DNA of 9,865 nt from Candidatus Izemoplasmatales bacterium (lineage in GTDB: Bacteria; Bacillota_I; Bacilli_A; Izemoplasmatales; Hujiaoplasmataceae): positions 1-9,865 of the forward strand of contig JBAZNL010000028.1 in NCBI GenBank assembly GCA_041649275.1. Reading direction: 5' to 3'. The notes below the pieces were generated by a model, which saw nothing but the letters and a program-made list of their open reading frames with translations, made no database searches and was not told the DNA's origin. Below, piece after piece: positions 1 to 9,865 of this stretch. Made by a program: the position numbers and the translations under genes. Position 1 is the stretch's first letter. The number at the start of each line of letters is the position of its first letter.

Positions 1-111
1 AATTGTTTTGTTAGCTCTTCTTGTTGCTTCTCTTGCTTGACGTTTGTAAGTTCGTTATTTGCTTATATTCAGTTTTCAAAGACCCATCGTGCGCCGCTTT
101 TTCCGCGCGCT
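1..111 (-). other. 5' leader of an rRNA operon (partial; 16S gene lies beyond the left edge)
   Basis: This stretch, read on the minus strand, starts at the predicted transcription start of the promoter at 117-145 and runs off the window. It is AT-rich and has no convincing reading frame, unlike the GC-rich genes beside it. It contains the phrase CTTTGAAAACTGAATA, which is characteristic of Bacillota rRNA leaders, followed by AAACGTCAA, also common between boxA and 16S in Bacilli. A short GC hairpin lies at the very 5' end: arms at 105-110 and 91-97 pair over six base pairs with one bulged G and an A-rich loop, in the position of a boxB-like stem. The start of 16S rRNA (the AGAGTTTGATC region) is not reached by position 1, as expected if about 100 bases of leader separate boxA from 16S. 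The rRNA assignment rests on family knowledge plus these motifs; the 16S gene itself is not visible. Confidence 0.78.
66..86 (-). promoter_or_regulatory. boxA-type rRNA antitermination element
   Basis: Minus-strand text here contains TCTTTGAAAACTGAATA, closely matching the Bacillota boxA core (TCTTTGAAAACT) that recruits NusB-NusE and other Nus factors so that polymerase resists Rho and pausing while transcribing untranslated rRNA. It lies roughly 25-45 bases after the predicted start site, the usual place in rrn leaders. Similar phrases also occur in 16S-23S spacers, but the strong promoter directly upstream argues for the operon's 5' end. Confidence 0.8.
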
Positions 112-116
112 TTTAT

Positions 117-145
117 ATTCTAACATACCTCCGGGGGGATGTCAA
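117..145 (-). promoter_or_regulatory. Consensus sigma-A promoter, probably rRNA operon promoter
   Basis: On the minus strand the -35 box is TTGACA (145-140), the spacer is exactly 17 bases (139-123), and the -10 box is TAGAAT (122-117), with TG of an extended -10 at 125-124. Initiation is expected near 110-111, giving a G or A start at the edge of the leader hairpin. The DNA upstream of the -35 (146-190) is GC-rich apart from one short T run, so a classic AT-rich UP element is absent. The promoter lies about 46 bases past the rpoC terminator and points at a boxA leader. Its role as the rrn promoter is inferred from that context. Confidence 0.85.
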
Positions 146-190
146 CGAAAAACGGCGCCCCGCGGCCAACTTTTCGCGCGTCCGCGAGGC

Positions 191-220
191 AAAAAAAGAA
201 GAGGGTATGAATACCCTCTT
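191..220 (-). terminator. Intrinsic terminator of the rpoB-rpoC transcript
   Basis: On the minus strand a perfect inverted repeat, AAGAGGGTAT and its complement (220-211 and 208-199) around a two-base centre, makes a stem of nine to ten base pairs. One C and then seven T residues (197-191) follow. It begins 13 bases after the rpoC stop codon. There is no T run on the other side, so it should act only on the minus strand, insulating rpoC from the rRNA promoter downstream. Confidence 0.95.
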
Positions 221-232
221 CGCGATGCGGTG

Positions 233-3859
<3,627 letters not shown>

Positions 3860-3875
3860 GGCTGCTCCTCCTTCC

Positions 3876-7493
<3,618 letters not shown>

Positions 7494-7580
7494 AAAATCA
7501 CCCCGGTATGTGCCATTGGTAACGCTGGTGACGAGCCCTGAAACGCGCTTGAAACGCGAAAAAGCGCATTCTTTCGCATT
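7494..7580 (-). other. rpoB 5' untranslated leader with hairpins
   Basis: From the predicted start site near 7580 to the rpoB GTG there are about 87 transcribed bases. They can fold into a stem of nine pairs, including one G-T pair: AATGCGCTT at 7570-7562 with AAGCGCGTT at 7550-7542, loop of 11 bases. A competing shorter stem pairs GCGAAA (7577-7572) with TTTCGC (7561-7556), so the two cannot form together. The near repeat CGCGTTTCAAG / CGCGTTTCAGG lies at 7558-7538. No T run follows the stems, so this is not a terminator. The last bases carry the rpoB Shine-Dalgarno sequence. A regulatory role, for instance in mRNA stability or autogenous control, is only a possibility. Confidence 0.5.
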
Positions 7581-7585
7581 TAAAA

Positions 7586-7614
7586 ATTTTATCACATATT
7601 CGTCAAGCGGTCAA
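7586..7614 (-). promoter_or_regulatory. Consensus sigma-A promoter of rpoB-rpoC
   Basis: The minus strand shows TTGACC (7614-7609) as -35, a 17-base spacer (7608-7592), and TAAAAT (7591-7586) as -10, with TG of an extended -10 at 7594-7593. The -35 begins on the base directly after the methyltransferase TGA stop. The expected start is near 7579-7580. It gives rpoB and rpoC a transcription source separate from the ribosomal protein genes upstream. Confidence 0.85.
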
Positions 7615-8202
7615 TCATTTTCGGCAAACGAAGACGTGATAGCCGGATTTCCGCGCGATCGTCGCGATGTTTCCGAAAAGGGTCCCGAGTTCGCGCGACG
7701 CGGACTCGGCGCCCTGGTTCTTGTTCACGACGCAGACAAGCCTGCCGCCGTCCCGGAGTTTTTCGCGGGCTTCGCGGAAGAGCCGGTAGACGACCGCCTT
7801 GCCGGCGCGGATCGGCGGGTTCAGGACCGCGACATCGAAAAGACCGGGAACGTGAAGACATCCGTCTCCGGTGTAGACGCGGGCTTCGATGCCGCACGCG
7901 GCGGCGTTCTCGGCCGCCAGTGCGACCGCCCGCTCGTTCACGTCGGTCATCGCGACGCGCGCGCCGAAAAGGGCGCCGGCGACGATGCCGACGACGCCGA
8001 TCCCGCAGCCGAGGTCGAGCAGTTCCTCGCCGGGTTCGACGGCGAGGCTCTCGAGCAGCGTGCGGGTACCGAAATCAAGACCCGATCGCGAGAAGACGCC
8101 GGAATCGGTCGTCATCCGGAAGACGCGCCCGCGCACCTCGAAAAAGATCGGCTTGCGGGCGCTCTTCAGCGTCGGGTCGTCCTGGGTATAGTAGTGGGAC
8201 AT
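7615..8202 (-). CDS. Class I SAM-dependent methyltransferase, YbxB/RsmC family
   Basis: This 195-residue protein is a single-domain Rossmann methyltransferase of the type found between rplL and rpoB in Firmicutes (Bacillus YbxB, about 200 residues). It resembles the catalytic half of E. coli RsmC, which makes m2G1207 in 16S rRNA. Visible motifs are FFEVRGRVF at 20-28, DSGVFSRSGLDFGT at 33-46, SAM-binding motif I LLDLGCGIGVVGI at 61-73, acidic motif II TDVNE at 86-90, and the catalytic NPPIRAGK at 128-135, whose NPP is typical of N-methyltransferases acting on exocyclic amines of bases. The N-terminal pseudo-catalytic domain of RsmC is absent, as in YbxB. The ATG is preceded by GGGGGTG at 8214-8208. 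The stop codon TGA abuts the rpoB promoter. The family is clear; the exact target base is inferred from the family and not shown by the sequence. Confidence 0.9.
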   Translation of the reverse strand: MSHYYTQDDPTLKSARKPIFFEVRGRVFRMTTDSGVFSRSGLDFGTRTLLESLAVEPGEELLDLGCGIGVVGIVAGALFGARVAMTDVNERAVALAAENAAACGIEARVYTGDGCLHVPGLFDVAVLNPPIRAGKAVVYRLFREAREKLRDGGRLVCVVNKNQGAESASRELGTLFGNIATIARKSGYHVFVCRK

Positions 8203-8216
8203 CGGAGCACCCCCAT

Positions 8217-8253
8217 AACGTCAAAAACCTGAGATATTCTCAGGTTCGACGTT
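8217..8253 (-). terminator. Nested inverted repeat between rplL and the methyltransferase; possible attenuator or processing site
   Basis: Eleven bases after the rplL stop the minus strand has AACCTGAGA (8246-8238), a three-base loop, and TCTCAGGTT (8234-8226), followed by three more T residues before GACG, so five T in a row overlap the stem base. An outer pair AACGTC (8253-8248) and GACGTT (8222-8217) encloses the stem, with a one-base bulge on one side and three on the other. The inner hairpin with a short T run looks like a weak intrinsic terminator or attenuator that would let only part of the transcription pass. The combined structure could equally be an RNase III type processing stem. 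E. coli has both activities between rplL and rpoB, but that is only an analogy. Confidence 0.65.
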
Positions 8254-8264
8254 CAACGGCGGAA

Positions 8265-8642
8265 TTACTTGAGTTCGACAGTGGCTCCGGCGTCGGTGAG
8301 TTTCTTCGCGATTTCCTTCGCTTCGTCTTCCTTGACCTTTTCCTTGATGGCCTTCGGGGCGGCGTCGACGAGGTTCTTGGCCTCGATCAGTCCGAGACCG
8401 GTGAGTTCGCGGACGACCTTGATGACGGCGACCTTGCTGGCGCCGACGGCGGTCAGGATGACGTTGACTTCCTTCGGACCCTGTTCTTCTTCGACCGGGG
8501 CGGCGGCGGCGACCGGGGCGGCGACGCCGGCGGACGGGTTGACGCCGAATTCGGTCTTCATGGCGTCGATGAGTTCCTTGATTTCGAGCATCGACATTTC
8601 TTTGAGCGCTTCGATGAAATCCTTGGCATTGAGCTTGGCCAT
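8265..8642 (-). CDS. rplL: Ribosomal protein bL12 (L7/L12)
   Basis: This is the 125-residue stalk protein that recruits and stimulates translation GTPases (EF-G, EF-Tu, IF2, RF3). The N-terminal dimerisation and L10-binding helices span about 1-34. An Ala/Pro/Glu hinge (about 35-56, with PVAAAAPVEEE) follows. The C-terminal factor-binding domain covers about 57-125, with the conserved KVAVIKVVRELTGLGL at 69-84 and EAKNLVDAAP shortly after. ATG at 8642 is preferred over an in-frame TTG at 8657, because GGAGG (8655-8651) sits eight bases before the ATG and overlaps that TTG, and because MAKLNAKDFIEAL is the usual start. It lies 44 bases after rplJ with no terminator between, consistent with cotranscription. 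It ends in TAA, followed by the inverted repeat at 8217-8253. Confidence 0.97.
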   Translation of the reverse strand: MAKLNAKDFIEALKEMSMLEIKELIDAMKTEFGVNPSAGVAAPVAAAAPVEEEQGPKEVNVILTAVGASKVAVIKVVRELTGLGLIEAKNLVDAAPKAIKEKVKEDEAKEIAKKLTDAGATVELK

Positions 8643-8686
8643 TTTGATATCCTCCAAATGTATTTTTTTGCTTGCGGTGGTGCGGG

Positions 8687-9178
8687 TTACTTCTTGTTCG
8701 CGAGTTCGTCGAGACCGGCGGCGAGTTCCGAAAGCGGCGCGTAGAGTTGGCTGGCCAGCATGGCGAGCAACACCGGCTTCGGCGGCAGCGTGGCGATCAT
8801 CTTGATCTCGGCGGGTCCGTAGTAGTCGCCGTCGACCACGCCGGACTTGATGACGAGCTTCACGTTCTTGCGGGTGAAGTCGTTCAGGATCTTCGCGCCG
8901 ATGACGGGGTCCTTGCGCGAGACGACGATTCCGTTCGGGCCGTTGAGATCATGGTCGAGCGCTCCGAATCCGCAGATCTGGGCGGCGCGGCGCGAGATGT
9001 TGTTCTTCGCGACGATCAGCTCGCAGTCTTCCTTCCGGAGCAGGCGGCGGAGCTCTTCGGTCTTGAGGACCGTCAGGCCGCGGTATTCCGCGACGACGAT
9101 CGCCTTCGCATCCTTCATCCGGCCGACGAGCGCGTTGACCTCTTCCTGCTTGACGTTGATGGTTTGTTCTCTGGACAT
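8687..9178 (-). CDS. rplJ: Ribosomal protein uL10
   Basis: This is the 163-residue base of the ribosomal stalk. It binds 23S rRNA beside L11 and carries L7/L12 dimers on its C-terminal helix. The conserved N-terminal RNA-binding segment is seen as VVAEYRGLTV at 28-37, ELRRLLRK at 42-49 and KNNISRRAA at 58-66. The LPPKPVLLAMLASQL stretch at 131-145 precedes a short C-terminal helix that probably carries the L12 dimers. The ATG has an excellent AGGAGGTG (9191-9184) five bases upstream, which settles the start although the frame is open for another 169 codons through the leader and rplA. Length is like Bacillus L10 (166). Expression is probably controlled by the leader and attenuator directly upstream, in which L10 or the L10-L12 complex represses its own mRNA; that mechanism is known for the family and inferred here. 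Confidence 0.97.
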   Translation of the reverse strand: MSREQTINVKQEEVNALVGRMKDAKAIVVAEYRGLTVLKTEELRRLLRKEDCELIVAKNNISRRAAQICGFGALDHDLNGPNGIVVSRKDPVIGAKILNDFTRKNVKLVIKSGVVDGDYYGPAEIKMIATLPPKPVLLAMLASQLYAPLSELAAGLDELANKK

Positions 9179-9308
9179 CTTGACACCTCCTGTGTACCTT
9201 GTTTCTGAAAAGAAATTCCTCTTCTTCGCGAGAAAAAGAGGAATGGTAAAACGTGGGATTCCCTTTCGTCTCGGCGGGATGATTAAGCTTGCGCCCCCGC
9301 TGTCTTCG
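9179..9308 (-). promoter_or_regulatory. L10 leader (ribosomal protein autoregulatory RNA)
   Basis: The gap between rplA and rplJ carries the hallmarks of the Firmicutes L10 leader: AGACAGC (9305-9299) opening the conserved element, a stem GCGGG (9300-9296) with CCCGC (9278-9274), and GCTTAATCAT in the loop. These echo the L10-binding region of 23S rRNA. Downstream, GGGAAT (9263-9258) can pair with ATTCCT (9244-9239), five Watson-Crick pairs and one G-T, over a 13-base loop. That would block the left arm of the terminator at 9208-9244, so antiterminator and terminator are mutually exclusive. The expected logic is that excess L10-L12 binds the leader, frees the terminator arm and stops transcription of rplJ-rplL. 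Motif recognition is from memory of the family; the pairings were traced by eye. Confidence 0.85.
9208..9244 (-). terminator. Attenuator terminator upstream of rplJ
   Basis: A stem of 13 pairs (9244-9232 with 9227-9215, one of them G-T) closed by the tetraloop TCGC is followed by TTCTTTT (9214-9208). It lies 16 bases upstream of the rplJ Shine-Dalgarno sequence, inside an otherwise continuous ribosomal protein operon. It must therefore be conditional rather than a final terminator, which fits attenuation by the L10 leader. Confidence 0.9.
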
Positions 9309-9324
9309 ATCGAACGATTCGGTT

Positions 9325-9865
9325 TTAGATGACGACCGCGACGCCGGGACCCATCGTCGAGGAGATCGCGACGTTCTTGACGTACACGCCCTTGACGGTG
9401 GACGGCTTGACCTTCTGGATCAGGTCGGTGACGGCCTTGATGTTCTCGGCGAGGTTCTCCGCGGTAAAGGAGACCTTGCCGACGATGACCTGGATGTTGC
9501 CGAACTTGTCGACGCGGTAGGTGATCTTGCCGCCTTTGGAATCGGCGACGGCCTGCGCGACGTTCATCGTGACGGTGCCGGTCTTGGGGTTCGGCATGAG
9601 GCCTTTCGGGCCGAGGACGCGGCCGAGCTTGCCGATGACGCCCATCATGTCCGGGGTGGCGATCACGACGTCGAATTCGAACCATCCGCCCTGGATCTTC
9701 TGGACGAGATCGTCGTCGCCGACGTAGTTCGCGCCGGCGTCGCGGGCTTCCTTGGCCTTTTCGCCGCGGGCGAAGACGAGGACCGTCTTCTCCTTGCCCG
9801 TGCCGTGCGGCAGGACGAGCGCGCCGCGGAGGTTCTGCTCCGCCTTGCGGGAGTCGAGGTTGAGG
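9325..9865 (-). CDS. rplA: Ribosomal protein uL1 (partial, N-terminus outside window)
   Basis: The last 179 residues of L1, which forms the mobile L1 stalk of the 50S subunit and binds 23S rRNA near the E site. The frame is open to the right edge, so the gene is cut by the window and not truncated in the genome. Roughly the first 50 residues are missing. Recognisable segments, in order, are RGALVLPHGTGK, VLVFARGEKAKEA, GDDDLVQKIQGGWFEFDVV, ATPDMMGVIGKLGRVLGPKG followed by LMPNPKTGTVT, and near the end KGVYVKNVAISSTMGPGV. The GTG at 9666 is an internal valine, not a start. The C-terminus stops soon after the GPGV motif, shorter than in Bacillus. rplK (L11) is expected immediately upstream. It ends in TAA and is followed by the rplJ leader. 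Confidence 0.97.
   Translation of the reverse strand, partial: LNLDSRKAEQNLRGALVLPHGTGKEKTVLVFARGEKAKEARDAGANYVGDDDLVQKIQGGWFEFDVVIATPDMMGVIGKLGRVLGPKGLMPNPKTGTVTMNVAQAVADSKGGKITYRVDKFGNIQVIVGKVSFTAENLAENIKAVTDLIQKVKPSTVKGVYVKNVAISSTMGPGVAVVI

Noticed and set aside
76..126. Short minus-strand frame of 16 codons starting ATG at 126 behind a GGAGG.
   Set aside because: The GGAGG is only one base from the ATG, and the ATG lies in the promoter spacer upstream of the predicted start site, so it would not be on the transcript. Chance overlap.
7494..7595. 34-residue N-terminal extension of RpoB from GTG 7595.
   Set aside because: The start codon lies inside the spacer and extended -10 of a consensus promoter, with no Shine-Dalgarno sequence, and the extension has no counterpart in known RpoB.
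7510..8744. Plus-strand frames opposite the methyltransferase and rplL.
   Set aside because: They are antisense to clear conserved genes, with no ribosome binding site or recognisable domain.
9179..9685. Extension of the rplJ frame upstream across the leader and into rplA (total 332 codons).
   Set aside because: The extension is Arg/His-rich shadow sequence. The true start has a perfect ribosome binding site and the canonical L10 N-terminus.

Overview
The window is a core housekeeping block from a bacterium of the Bacillota/Mycoplasmatota type. Every gene is on the minus strand. In transcription order (right to left) they are rplA (L1, 5' end cut by the window edge), rplJ (L10), rplL (L7/L12), a YbxB/RsmC-type rRNA methyltransferase, rpoB and rpoC. 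The methyltransferase between rplL and rpoB is the usual Firmicutes layout. RpoB and RpoC are of Firmicutes length (1205 and 1208 residues) and the RpoB N-terminus aligns without gaps to Bacillus RpoB. Coding DNA is GC-rich with strong G/C bias at third codon positions, while promoters and leaders are AT-rich. TGA serves as a stop (methyltransferase) and Trp is TGG, so the reading fits the standard bacterial code rather than the Mycoplasma code. A GC-rich member of the Bacilli or of a Mollicutes-related lineage is my best guess; species cannot be named.

Right part (8265-9865): the ribosomal stalk genes. L1 ends at 9325. A 146-base gap before rplJ holds a recognisable L10 leader ending in a strong intrinsic terminator just upstream of the rplJ ribosome binding site, so stalk synthesis is probably controlled by transcription attenuation. 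rplJ and rplL follow, separated by 44 bases with no terminator.

Middle (7494-8264): a nested inverted repeat after rplL, then the methyltransferase, then a consensus sigma-A promoter whose -35 box abuts the methyltransferase stop codon. This promoter feeds an approximately 87-base leader with a strong hairpin and then rpoB, which starts at a GTG. RNA polymerase genes can therefore be expressed partly independently of the stalk genes.

Left part (1-7493): rpoB and rpoC, 16 bases apart, end at a textbook intrinsic terminator (191-220). Immediately beyond it, still on the minus strand, lies a consensus promoter and a boxA-containing leader typical of rRNA operons. The 16S rRNA gene is predicted to begin just outside the left edge.

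I found no mobile element, CRISPR array, tRNA or unknown protein family. The points of interest are regulatory (rrn promoter behind rpoC, rpoB promoter and leader, inverted repeat behind rplL, L10 attenuator) plus a Gln at a rifampicin-contact position of RpoB.
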